Below, piece after piece: positions 1 to 7,864 of a stretch of DNA of 64,000 nt (the first letter of the stretch is position 1; each line of letters opens with the position of its first letter). The DNA is from Clostridia bacterium (lineage in GTDB: Bacteria > Bacillota > Clostridia > Lachnospirales > Anaerotignaceae). The stretch spans positions 62,001 to 126,000 of the forward strand of contig JALCQR010000004.1 in NCBI GenBank assembly GCA_022651385.1. Reading direction: 5' to 3'. The translations under genes and the position numbers were made by a program. The notes beneath the pieces are model-generated. The model was given only the letters and a program-made list of their open reading frames with translations, had not been told where the DNA came from and ran no database searches.

Positions 1-235
1 CAACATGGGCAATAATAACTGAGTTTTCCAAATAATGTGAAGCAATCTCAAAAGTTTTGACTCGCTCTTCAAAGGAAAGCAGGAAACTTTCACCTGCACT
101 GCCGCCGATAAAAAAACCATCTGCTCCCTCAGATATATTTTTATCCAGCAATTTTTTCATTGCTGTTTCATCCACATTATTGTTTTTGTCAAAAGGAGTA
201 ATTGATGCAACGTAAATATACTTTTTATTTTTCAT
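1..235 (-). CDS. DapA-family aldolase/lyase, N-terminal part (runs off the left edge)
   Basis: Reading leftward from the ATG at 235, the frame is open to the window edge and gives about 78 residues. They begin with a (beta/alpha)8 start (IYVASITPFDKNNNVDE) and contain the GADGFFIGGSAGES segment. That segment is the family's G-x-x-G-x-x-GE loop with the substrate-carboxylate binding residues of dihydrodipicolinate synthase/N-acetylneuraminate lyase enzymes. The Schiff-base lysine would lie beyond the edge. It is the last visible gene of the leftward sugar operon (22 bp after rhaM). In this setting I infer an aldolase cleaving a 2-keto-3-deoxy sugar acid to pyruvate and lactaldehyde rather than lysine biosynthesis. 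The family call is firm; the substrate is inferred from context. Confidence 0.8.
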   Translation of the reverse strand, partial: MKNKKYIYVASITPFDKNNNVDETAMKKLLDKNISEGADGFFIGGSAGESFLLSFEERVKTFEIASHYLENSVIIAHV

Positions 236-256
236 TATTAAACTTCCAATCGTGTT

Positions 257-580
257 TTAATCGAGATGATAAACTTCATCAATATCCAGCCAAGGACCTG
301 CCTCGGTATAAGGATTCATACATGGTACACATTCTTTCCACCAGCGCTGAGTTTCAGGATCTGCGGCCATCTTTTTCATGTCAGCATCATAATCATCGCC
401 GGTATATTCAAAATATGAGAAAAGAATATTATTATAGAAATAAATAGAGTAGTTCTGGATATTGCATTGTTTAATCATATCATTTATCTGTGGCCATATG
501 TTTGCATGCAGATGTTTATAATAATCTGCCCTTTCAGGTTTTAATCTGGACACACTTGCATATCTTTTTACATTTTTCAT
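257..580 (-). CDS. rhaM: L-rhamnose mutarotase family protein (RhaM-like)
   Basis: The protein has 107 aa, the usual size for the RhaM/DUF718 family of small dimeric alpha-beta barrel mutarotases that interconvert the anomers of 6-deoxyhexoses in the cytoplasm. Recognisable family blocks are the YKHLHANIWP segment (the family's Y-x-x-x-H-x-x-x-W-P signature, with the conserved His), the NYSIYFYNNILFSYFEY strand pair and the conserved tryptophans near WWKECVPCMNP. It lies between the lactonase-like amidohydrolase (27 bp upstream) and the DapA-type gene. The same mutarotase subtype occurs in L-fucose loci of other bacteria, so L-fucose is as possible a substrate as L-rhamnose. Family assignment is confident; sugar identity is not. 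Confidence 0.85.
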   Translation of the reverse strand: MKNVKRYASVSRLKPERADYYKHLHANIWPQINDMIKQCNIQNYSIYFYNNILFSYFEYTGDDYDADMKKMAADPETQRWWKECVPCMNPYTEAGPWLDIDEVYHLD

Positions 581-607
581 GGTTATACATCTCCTATTTT
601 AAATTGA

Positions 608-1495
608 TTACAGTTTATAAAGCTTTTTTGCGTTTTCATAAAATAGCTTCTGCTGCAGAAGACTGCCGCGACTTTCTGTAATATTTATTAACGCTTTTAT
701 CCATGGGTCCGCTTTTGTCGAAACATTACATACCGGATAATTGCTTGCAAAAACAATGTGGTCTTCACCAAACGCGTCTATTGCAAAATCTACCGCAGGT
801 TTTAATGCATTTTCGGTCCATTCACCTGACGGATTTAAGCCTGAAATCTTACACCACACATTTCCCAAAGACCCCAGTTTATTAATATTGGAAATCCAAA
901 TTTCCTTGTATATTTTTTCTGCTTCGGACAAATTGTGTTTGGCAATAATATCAGGGTTGACGATTCCCATATGGTTTAAAACTATTTTAGTATCCGGGCA
1001 AGCTTTAGCAAGAGTGCATAAATCTTCCAGTTCTTCATTTCTTAAGCAGGCTTCAAACAATAAATTCTTTTTCCCCAAATATCTGACATTGTCTATAAAT
1101 TCTTTTTTTAGACAAGTTTTTCTCTTGGCAGAAGGGACATGAAGAACATGCCTTACTCCTTTTACAAATGAAGATGATTTACTCCAATGGTCAATATATT
1201 CCGGAAATCCTGGTTCGTCCATATAACCGGATAAAACTGCGCCTTTATAAAGGGAATTGGCGTCACTGCACAAATTTATAATATAATTATTTTCTTTTAT
1301 TTTATATTCACGTGCACAGTCTACCTCGATGTATACTGCTTTTTCTACCTTATACAAACCATCATTTTTGACTGCTTTTTCATAATCCTGTAGCAGGTAA
1401 GTCTGTTTTAATACAGGATTTTCTTGGTCAAGCCATGGAAGCCTGAGTATATTAAGATCCCAAATATGTACATGAGTATCAATAATCTTAATCAT
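608..1495 (-). CDS. Amidohydrolase-2 family sugar lactonase (L-fucono-/L-rhamnono-lactonase-like)
   Basis: A 295-aa metal-dependent hydrolase of the COG3618 type. The N-terminus IIDTHVHIWDL gives the H-x-H metal site. NHMGIVNPD carries the next His on a beta strand, and the C-terminal FASNYPV block is the equivalent of the family's conserved FGSDWP, with Asn replacing the usual Asp. These enzymes hydrolyse sugar lactones such as L-fucono-1,4-lactone or L-rhamnono-lactone. The gene sits directly after the Gfo/Idh/MocA dehydrogenase that could make the lactone. The Asn at the position of the catalytic or metal-binding Asp is unusual and deserves an alignment. No signal peptide is seen, so the protein is cytosolic. 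Confidence 0.75.
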   Translation of the reverse strand: MIKIIDTHVHIWDLNILRLPWLDQENPVLKQTYLLQDYEKAVKNDGLYKVEKAVYIEVDCAREYKIKENNYIINLCSDANSLYKGAVLSGYMDEPGFPEYIDHWSKSSSFVKGVRHVLHVPSAKRKTCLKKEFIDNVRYLGKKNLLFEACLRNEELEDLCTLAKACPDTKIVLNHMGIVNPDIIAKHNLSEAEKIYKEIWISNINKLGSLGNVWCKISGLNPSGEWTENALKPAVDFAIDAFGEDHIVFASNYPVCNVSTKADPWIKALINITESRGSLLQQKLFYENAKKLYKL

Positions 1496-1521
1496 TAATT
1501 CACCTCATTGCCGTGCTTTTA

Positions 1522-2601
1522 TTAATCATAAATAACTTTTGTTCCGCCTTCGCTGCTTGATTTATAGCATGCTTCAACAACACACATAGTCTGATATGCT
1601 TCGTCAACACTGTTCATAAATTTATAATCAGGATTTTCAAGCTTCTTCATAAGTCCTCCCATAGTACCTATAAATGCTTCGTTAAACCAGCTTCCCTTAA
1701 CATCTATAGACTGCCATTTTTTGGTGTCATATGTAATATACTCGACTTTATCTTCACGTCCTTTTGGATAATCAAGAATAAGGCCAAGCTGTATTCTTAT
1801 GGCGCCTTTAAGTCCTTCAATCTTTAAGAAGCTGTCCTGATAGTCGGGAGCATAATCGTGGCAATGATTGATATGAAGATTTACTCTTAATGTATCTCCG
1901 TAATCCATAATAATTGAGGTTCTTGTCTGAGAAAGATTTTGCATTTTTGGATGAGGCATTGTTTTACAGTAAACGGCAGTTGGATTTCCAACAAAACTTC
2001 TGATACAGTCAATATAATGGATACTGTGATAGTTTATTTCCATTCTTTCTTTGCCAAATAAGAAATCCCATAAATACCATGGCTGCAATGTAACTACTCT
2101 CCAGTCGATATCAACAACTTCTCCTATTACTCCGTCATTTATTAATTTTCTGGCAGCAATAATATAAGGTGCCTGTCTTAACTGAAAGTTAATACCTGCT
2201 GTTAAGTTTTTGCTATGGCAAAGATTAAGTATTTCCTTTGCCTGCTCAATGTTTTCTCCCATCGGCTTCTGAATTAATATAGCGATATTATCGGGAAGTT
2301 GTCTAAGAATACCCGGTATCTCGGTGGCTGGAACAGCAAGGTCAAAAACGGCGTTATTTTCCTTTGCAACTTTAATAAGTTCATCAAGGGTTTTGACAGG
2401 ATGCGGAATATTAAAATCTTTTGCTACTTTCTGTGCCTTATCGAATTTTAAATCATAAATTCCGACAACAGGAAATCCGGCTATCTTATATGCTGGGAGC
2501 TGAGAGCCGGATACAATTCCGCCGGCACCGATGCTTACAATATTTCTTGGTTTTACAGGAACTTCCGGGACATAATTTAAATCGCTGATTGATTTTATCA
2601 T
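1522..2601 (-). CDS. Gfo/Idh/MocA family sugar dehydrogenase
   Basis: A 359-aa two-domain NAD(P)-dependent oxidoreductase. Residues about 20-30 form the Rossmann loop (SIGAGGIVSG), and the conserved E-K-P motif appears as QKPMG, so the lysine is kept but Glu is Gln. The C-terminal alpha/beta domain contains INYHSIHYIDC with the H-x-x-H-x-x-D family signature. In this operon, between rhaT and a lactonase, it is the likely first oxidation step converting the free 6-deoxyhexose to its lactone. Start and RBS (AGGAGAGA before the ATG at 2601) are good. Substrate is inferred, and inositol or another sugar cannot be excluded. Confidence 0.8.
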   Translation of the reverse strand: MIKSISDLNYVPEVPVKPRNIVSIGAGGIVSGSQLPAYKIAGFPVVGIYDLKFDKAQKVAKDFNIPHPVKTLDELIKVAKENNAVFDLAVPATEIPGILRQLPDNIAILIQKPMGENIEQAKEILNLCHSKNLTAGINFQLRQAPYIIAARKLINDGVIGEVVDIDWRVVTLQPWYLWDFLFGKERMEINYHSIHYIDCIRSFVGNPTAVYCKTMPHPKMQNLSQTRTSIIMDYGDTLRVNLHINHCHDYAPDYQDSFLKIEGLKGAIRIQLGLILDYPKGREDKVEYITYDTKKWQSIDVKGSWFNEAFIGTMGGLMKKLENPDYKFMNSVDEAYQTMCVVEACYKSSSEGGTKVIYD

Positions 2602-2655
2602 AACTTATCTCTCCTTCTTATATTAATATTAGTATTTGAATTTTACTTGTCAATT

Positions 2656-3666
2656 TTATAATCCGTTGGAAACACCGACGATTACAAGAGCTATCAATAT
2701 TATTACATTTCCGAATATTGCAACATTTTTTGCTTTTTTATATCCTTTCCATTCTTTATCAAGAAAGCCCCATATATTTGCTATAATTAATGCAAGTCCG
2801 TTGAATACAACCCAGCCTACAACTGGACCTAATGTGCCTAAAAGTGCCGTTGCCTTACCGTAAATAGCAAGAGCAGCAAACCATACAAAAGATGTCAATA
2901 CTACTTTAAAATACGCTTTTCCGCAGCCCGGTTTTACGTAATCCGTATATGTTTTATTTTTGAGTACCTTAATGAGTGCGTATACAAAATTAGCTATAAA
3001 TCCGCCTGCAAATACAACTACCCATGCAAGCAAACTTGCGCTTGTTGAGTTTACACCGTTATTTATTGCGAGATTTACTGGATAATTTGATGCGGAAGCA
3101 CCTATATTTATTGCCGCGGAACCTGCGCCTGATGCCAATGCCATTATTAAACCAGTACCAAAGAGTTTTCCGGCTTTTGATTCTTTCTTTTCTTCTGTAT
3201 TATTTGTTTTGTTTTTAATAAAGCCAGCTTTTGAAAGAACTGCGACACCAACCATTAAAACTGCCTGACCAATTAATAATACAACAAGAACTCTTGCCTT
3301 AGGGTATGTATTAAGTATTATCATAGGTATAAAGCTTCCAAGCAAGTTTGAAAGACCAAGGTTGATTCCTGTTGTAAGGGAAACTCCTATGTAATCAATT
3401 GCTTTGCTGTACCAAATTGAACTTATGCCCCAGAAGAAACCGGCTAATGCTCCCCAGAACAAAGTGATTGACGGAGTTTGCTTAATATAGCTCATGTAAT
3501 GAGGAACTTCAATGGAACACCAAATATGAGGAATACACAAAACGCCAATGATTGAAAACAATAACCAGAAAGCTTCCCAAGAAAAAGGCTGATATTTTTT
3601 AAAGCATATACCAAAACTTCCTTGGAATAAACATGCAAAAAGTAATACCGTAAATGCTACTGCCAT
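2656..3666 (-). CDS. rhaT: L-rhamnose:H+ symporter family permease
   Basis: A 336-aa polytopic membrane protein with about ten hydrophobic segments, very close in length and pattern to Escherichia coli RhaT (344 aa). The family-specific start (FACLFQGSFGICFKKYQPFSWE), the IWYSKAIDYIGVSLTTGI block and the C-terminal LALIIANIWGFLDKEWKG block are recognisable. It imports an L-6-deoxyhexose by proton symport. It is the first gene of the leftward operon, preceded by GGAGG and by a promoter and operator at 3721-3775. The presence of RhaT favours L-rhamnose or L-lyxose-like sugars as the input, although the mutarotase and lactonase families are shared with L-fucose loci. Confidence 0.88.
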   Translation of the reverse strand: MAVAFTVLLFACLFQGSFGICFKKYQPFSWEAFWLLFSIIGVLCIPHIWCSIEVPHYMSYIKQTPSITLFWGALAGFFWGISSIWYSKAIDYIGVSLTTGINLGLSNLLGSFIPMIILNTYPKARVLVVLLIGQAVLMVGVAVLSKAGFIKNKTNNTEEKKESKAGKLFGTGLIMALASGAGSAAINIGASASNYPVNLAINNGVNSTSASLLAWVVVFAGGFIANFVYALIKVLKNKTYTDYVKPGCGKAYFKVVLTSFVWFAALAIYGKATALLGTLGPVVGWVVFNGLALIIANIWGFLDKEWKGYKKAKNVAIFGNVIILIALVIVGVSNGL

Positions 3667-3720
3667 GTAAATACCTCCTTATCGTGTATGATATGTTATT
3701 ATTAATATGCCCTTAAAATT

Positions 3721-3737
3721 GGTACTATCACAATACC
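3721..3737. promoter_or_regulatory. Operator, copy 1 (17-bp imperfect palindrome)
   Basis: The site GGTACTATCACAATACC has the form GGTAYT-N5-ARTACC. It begins 9 bp downstream of the -10 element of the rhaT promoter, i.e. at the start of the leader. A second copy at 3914-3930 differs at only two positions and lies at the same distance from the opposing promoter. A dimeric repressor (GntR- or LacI-type by symmetry; no candidate gene in the window) is inferred. Confidence 0.7.
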
Positions 3738-3746
3738 GCTAAAGCA

Positions 3747-3775
3747 AATCTATCACTTTAGGTATTTGTTGTCAA
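3747..3775 (-). promoter_or_regulatory. rhaT operon promoter
   Basis: On the minus strand, TTGACA (3770-3775) and TAGATT (3747-3752) are separated by 17 bp. Transcription would start near 3740, immediately before operator copy 1. Confidence 0.65.
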
Positions 3776-3875
3776 TTTGCATTTTTGCAAATAAATTTTA
3801 CTATTTTTTGTGAATATTTTAGTAATATTTTCATTTTAAGAAAAAATATATATAATTTTTTGTATATATTTTAAC

Positions 3876-3904
3876 TTGAATTGAGTCTTTCAAAACTATA
3901 TACT
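3876..3904 (+). promoter_or_regulatory. Promoter of the CoA-transferase/fucO operon
   Basis: TTGAAT (3876-3881) and TATACT (3899-3904) have a 17-bp spacer. The predicted start near 3911 is directly followed by operator copy 2. Confidence 0.6.
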
Positions 3905-3913
3905 CATCATAAC

Positions 3914-3930
3914 GGTACTACCAGAATACC
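3914..3930. promoter_or_regulatory. Operator, copy 2 (17-bp imperfect palindrome)
   Basis: The site GGTACTACCAGAATACC is the near-identical partner of the site at 3721-3737. It also starts exactly 9 bp after the -10 element of its promoter, so repressor binding would block both divergent promoters in the same way. Confidence 0.7.
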
Positions 3931-3956
3931 AATATAACATTGGAGGTTTTACTATT

Positions 3957-5099
3957 ATGGTTCTAAAAGGTATTACATGGTCACATAGCAGAGGGTATGT
4001 ACCTCTTGTTGCAACTTCTCAGCGATTTTCCGAGTTGCACCCTGATGTAAAGATAGAGTGGGAACAGCGATCTTTACAGGAATTTTCGGATTTTCCTATT
4101 GATACTCTTGCTAAATCATATGACTTATTAATAATTGACCATCCTTGGGCCGGTTACGCGGCATCAACTGGAATTCTGCTTCCTTTAAATAAACATTTGC
4201 CTGAGGATTATTTAAAAAATCAAGCAGATAATTCTGTTGGCAAATCTTTTTTAAGCTATAATTTTGATGGTTTCCAAAGTGCTTTGGCCATTGATGCGGC
4301 TTCTCCGATTGCTGTATATAGGCCTGACTATTTTGAAAATAAAGAGCATGCCATTCCGGAAACATTTGAGGATGTGCTATCTCTTGCAAAAAAAAGAAAA
4401 GTGGCATTTTCAGGTATTCCGTTAAATCTTTTGATGGATTTTTATATGTTCTGTGCAACAGCCAATGACAATATTTTTCAAAAAGACAATGAATTAGTCG
4501 ATATGCAGACAGGAGAAGAAGTTCTTGAAAATATGCGTGAATTAGCTTCATATTGCAATAACAATATATTTTCGTGGGACCCGATTCATGTCCATGAGGC
4601 TATGGCTTTGGACTCGGATATTGTTTATTGTCCTTATGTATACGGATATTCTAATTACTCAAGAAGAGGATACGGAAAGCATCTGTTAAAAGCATGCAAT
4701 CTTGTTAAATATAAGGGAAATATGCTTAAAGGTGTATTAGGCGGAACAGGCATTGCGGTTTCGAGCAAAAGCAAATACATAGATACTGCGGTAGCCGTTG
4801 CAAAATACACCGCGTCGGAAGAAGTTCAGAAAACTATTTATACGGAAAACGGAGGACAGCCGGGACACAGAGCAGCTTGGCTTGACAAAGCAAACAATTA
4901 TCTTACCTCGGACTTTTTTATAAACACGCTTCAGACTTTAGATAATTCTTATCTGCGTCCAAGGTATAACGGGTATTTGTATTTCCAAGATAATGCCGGG
5001 GTTTTTATTCAGGATTACGTACAGCATGGCGGAAACCCTAAAACGGTATTAACTAAGTTAAATGATTTATATTGCAAATCGAAGGGAGGTATATTATGA
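3957..5099 (+). CDS. Periplasmic-binding-protein-like protein without signal peptide
   Basis: A 380-aa protein with the fold pattern of family-1 extracellular solute-binding proteins: an early segment with FSELHPDVKIEWEQRS, a domain with YDLLIIDHPWAGYAA, and the late GGTGIAVSSKSKYIDTAVAVAKY and GQPGHRAAW blocks typical of sugar-binding lipoproteins. It begins MVLKGITWSHSRG and has no hydrophobic signal, no lipobox and no ABC permease nearby, so it should remain in the cytoplasm. It is the first gene of an operon with two CoA-transferases and ends in an ATGA overlap with the first of them, which implies translational coupling. A role as an intracellular ligand sensor or as an enzyme derived from the binding-protein fold is possible; I do not know the function. 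Confidence 0.7.
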   Translation: MVLKGITWSHSRGYVPLVATSQRFSELHPDVKIEWEQRSLQEFSDFPIDTLAKSYDLLIIDHPWAGYAASTGILLPLNKHLPEDYLKNQADNSVGKSFLSYNFDGFQSALAIDAASPIAVYRPDYFENKEHAIPETFEDVLSLAKKRKVAFSGIPLNLLMDFYMFCATANDNIFQKDNELVDMQTGEEVLENMRELASYCNNNIFSWDPIHVHEAMALDSDIVYCPYVYGYSNYSRRGYGKHLLKACNLVKYKGNMLKGVLGGTGIAVSSKSKYIDTAVAVAKYTASEEVQKTIYTENGGQPGHRAAWLDKANNYLTSDFFINTLQTLDNSYLRPRYNGYLYFQDNAGVFIQDYVQHGGNPKTVLTKLNDLYCKSKGGIL

Positions 5100-6250
5100 A
5101 GCCGCTAAACGGAATAATCGTATTGGATTTCAGTCAGTATCTTTCGGGACCTTCTGCGGCGCTGAGACTGGCCGACCTTGGAGCACGTGTTATTAAAATA
5201 GAACGACCAAAAAGCGGAGACAGCAGCAGAAGAATGTGTCTGCATAATCTGAAAAATGACGGCGACAGCGTTCTTTTCCAAACAATCAACAGAAACAAGG
5301 AAAGTTTTTGTGCCAACCTGAAGTCTGAAGATGATTTGAAATTGGTAAAAGATTTAATTAAGAAAAGTGATGTAGTCATAGAAAATTTCAGGCCGGGAGT
5401 TATGAAAAAAATGGGGCTTGGTTATACGGAAGTAAGCAGAATCAATCCTCGTATTATATACGGAAGTGTTACAGGTTATGGAAAGACCGGCCCTCTTAAC
5501 AAAAAGCCCGGACAGGATTTGCTGGTTCAGTCTATGTCAGGGCTTGCTTGGCTTAATGGAAACGATGGCCAGCCGCCTATGCCGTTTCCACTTTCAGTTG
5601 CCGATTCATATGCGGGTGTTCATCTGGCAGAGGGAATTTTGGCATGTGTTTTCAGAAGATTTCGTACTGGGAAAGGCGGGTATGTTGAGGTAAGTCTTTT
5701 GGAATCCATACTTGATTTGCAGTTTGAAGTAATTACAACTTACTTAAATGACGGAAGAAAGGCACCTAAAAGAAGTAAAATCAATAATGCACATGCTTAT
5801 CTGAGTGCTCCTTACGGAATTTACAAAACAAAGGATGGATACATAGCTTTGGCCATGGGTTCAATTTTGGAACTGGCTGATATTTTTAACTCCGATAAGC
5901 TGAAAAAATACAGTAATAAAGAAGAATGGTTTACAAAAAGAGATGAAATAAAGGCAGTGATTTCAGACATTCTTTTAAGTAATACTACCAACCATTGGTT
6001 AGAAATGCTGGAACGTAATAATTACTGGTGTGCGGATGTTTATTCATGGGATAAGCTGATGAACAGTGATGCATTTAAGGAATTAAAACTTTTAATCAAT
6101 GTTAAGAGACCAAACTGCAAGGATTTAATAACCACACGCTGCCCTATAACGTTTGATGACAAAATAGAACAGTCGCAAAAATGGGCACCAAGATTAGGAG
6201 AAAATACACAGCAGATTATAGATGAATTTAAGTTAGGAGGCAGAGCATGA
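5096..6250 (+). CDS. Class III (CaiB/BaiF, family III) CoA-transferase, first paralogue
   Basis: A 384-aa protein starting at the ATG at 5096, which overlaps the previous stop (ATGA) and has GGGAGG at 5084-5089. The family start PLNGIIVLDFSQYLSGPSAA and the [11 protein letters not shown] segment with the catalytic Asp (acyl-enzyme nucleophile) are present, as is the glycine-rich [12 protein letters not shown] loop. Such enzymes move CoA between carboxylic acids by forming interlocked dimers. It is clearly a tandem paralogue of the next gene, also coupled by an ATGA overlap, so a heteromer is plausible. The organic acid handled is unknown. The operon also encodes a MaoC-like hydratase and lactaldehyde reductase. 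Confidence 0.85.
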   Translation: MKPLNGIIVLDFSQYLSGPSAALRLADLGARVIKIERPKSGDSSRRMCLHNLKNDGDSVLFQTINRNKESFCANLKSEDDLKLVKDLIKKSDVVIENFRPGVMKKMGLGYTEVSRINPRIIYGSVTGYGKTGPLNKKPGQDLLVQSMSGLAWLNGNDGQPPMPFPLSVADSYAGVHLAEGILACVFRRFRTGKGGYVEVSLLESILDLQFEVITTYLNDGRKAPKRSKINNAHAYLSAPYGIYKTKDGYIALAMGSILELADIFNSDKLKKYSNKEEWFTKRDEIKAVISDILLSNTTNHWLEMLERNNYWCADVYSWDKLMNSDAFKELKLLINVKRPNCKDLITTRCPITFDDKIEQSQKWAPRLGENTQQIIDEFKLGGRA

Positions 6251-7383
6251 AACCTTTAGAGGGAATTAAAATATTGGATTTCAGTCAGTTCCTTTCCGGA
6301 CCGTCTGCCGCTCTGCGTCTTGCTGATTTAGGAGCAAAGGTAATAAAAGTAGAAAAGCCGGAACAAGGAGACCTTTGCAGAAGCATGTATATTTCAAACT
6401 GTTACATTGACAAAGACAGCTCGCTTTTTCAGGCAATAAATAGAAACAAAGACGGTATTTCAATTGATTTAAAAAATAAAGACTCAAAAAATATTTTATT
6501 TGACATTATTAAAGAAGTTGATGTCGTAATAGTAAATTTCAGACCCGGAGTTGCAAAAAAGTTAGGAATTGATTATTCATCAATAAAAGATATAAACCCG
6601 CTTGTAATTTATGGTGAAATAACAGGATATGGAAAAACAGGGCCTTGGAAATCAAAGCCGGGTCAGGACCTGCTGGTTCAGAGTCTGTCAGGGATTACAT
6701 ATTTAAACTGCAATAAAGACCAACCTCCAATGCCTTTAGGACTTTCGGTTGCGGATTTATTTTCCGGACAACATTTGGTTCAGGGAATTTTGGCAGGATT
6801 AATAAAACGTGAGTCATTTCATGAGGGCTCTTATATTCATGTAAGCTTATTGGAATCTATTATGGATATCCAGTTTGAAGTATTTACAACATATTTAAAT
6901 GACGGACACAAAACTCCGGAACGCTCAGAGATTAATAATGCAAATGCTTATATCAGTGCGCCATATGGAATTTATAAAACGGCGGACGGTTATATAGCAC
7001 TGGCTATGGTTTCTATCCCACATCTTGGGGAACTTATTGGCTGCAATGAGCTTCTTTCTTATACTGATGAAACAAAATGGAGTACCAATAGGGATGAAAT
7101 AAAGAAAATAATTGCAAATCATCTTGTTACACAAACAACATCACACTGGCTGTCGCTGCTGGAACCGGCAGATGTTTGGTGCGCTGATGTGCTTACATGG
7201 GATAAACTTTTTAGTACCGAAGGCTTTAAGAGTCTTGATATGCTGCAGGAGGTTGTTACTCCTTACGGAACAAAATTTTATACAACAAGATGTCCAATTA
7301 CTATAGATTCTGAACATTATAAATCAAGTAAATCTGCTCCTGTTTTAGGACAGGATAATAAGACATATATTAAGGAGAGATAA
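6247..7383 (+). CDS. Class III CoA-transferase, second paralogue
   Basis: A 378-aa protein sharing nearly all landmark segments with its upstream neighbour ([31 protein letters not shown] with the catalytic Asp, [10 protein letters not shown]). The start codon overlaps the preceding stop as ATGA, behind AGGAGG. Both paralogues keep the nucleophilic Asp, so neither is an obvious inactive partner. Known two-subunit class III transferases (for example the benzylsuccinate CoA-transferase) are precedents for a heteromer. The substrate cannot be read from the sequence. Confidence 0.85.
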   Translation: MKPLEGIKILDFSQFLSGPSAALRLADLGAKVIKVEKPEQGDLCRSMYISNCYIDKDSSLFQAINRNKDGISIDLKNKDSKNILFDIIKEVDVVIVNFRPGVAKKLGIDYSSIKDINPLVIYGEITGYGKTGPWKSKPGQDLLVQSLSGITYLNCNKDQPPMPLGLSVADLFSGQHLVQGILAGLIKRESFHEGSYIHVSLLESIMDIQFEVFTTYLNDGHKTPERSEINNANAYISAPYGIYKTADGYIALAMVSIPHLGELIGCNELLSYTDETKWSTNRDEIKKIIANHLVTQTTSHWLSLLEPADVWCADVLTWDKLFSTEGFKSLDMLQEVVTPYGTKFYTTRCPITIDSEHYKSSKSAPVLGQDNKTYIKER

Positions 7384-7388
7384 TTTTT

Positions 7389-7841
7389 ATGGAAAAAATA
7401 ATTTATTATGAAGAATATGAAGTAGGTAGTACGAGGAAAACTATAGGACGTACTATTACGGAAACGGATATTGTAATGCATGCTGGACAGACAGGAGACT
7501 TTTTCCCGCAGCATATGGACGCGGAATTTTGCAAAAATACTTCTTTTGGTCAAAGAATTGCACACGGAACACTTGTATTTTCAGTTGCAGTTGGAATGAC
7601 AGCATCATTGGTAAACCCTGTAGCGTTTTCATATGGCTATGACAGACTTCGTTTTGTAAAACCTGTTTTTATAGATGATACTATTCACGTAGTAGTAACC
7701 ATAAAAGAAAAAAGAGAAGATAAAAAGCATCCGGACAGGGGCTTTGTTGTTGAAAAACTTGATGTTATTAACCAGAAGGGTGAAACCGTTTTGGCTTGTG
7801 AACATATTTTGTCCTGCGAAAAAAAGAAAAACAAAGAGTAA
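7389..7841 (+). CDS. MaoC-like (hot-dog) enoyl-CoA hydratase/dehydratase
   Basis: A 150-aa single hot-dog protein. The hydratase-2 signature is visible as [13 protein letters not shown] (Asp and His catalytic dyad), followed by [17 protein letters not shown], which contains the conserved helix residues of (R)-specific enoyl-CoA hydratases. AGGAGA lies before the ATG, 5 bp after the second CoA-transferase, so it is co-transcribed. Together with the transferases it suggests activation of a hydroxy acid to a CoA thioester followed by reversible dehydration. C-terminal lysines (EKKKNKE) look like an unstructured tail. Substrate unknown. Confidence 0.8.
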   Translation: MEKIIYYEEYEVGSTRKTIGRTITETDIVMHAGQTGDFFPQHMDAEFCKNTSFGQRIAHGTLVFSVAVGMTASLVNPVAFSYGYDRLRFVKPVFIDDTIHVVVTIKEKREDKKHPDRGFVVEKLDVINQKGETVLACEHILSCEKKKNKE

Positions 7842-7864
7842 TTTAATTTGAAAGGAGAATGTTT

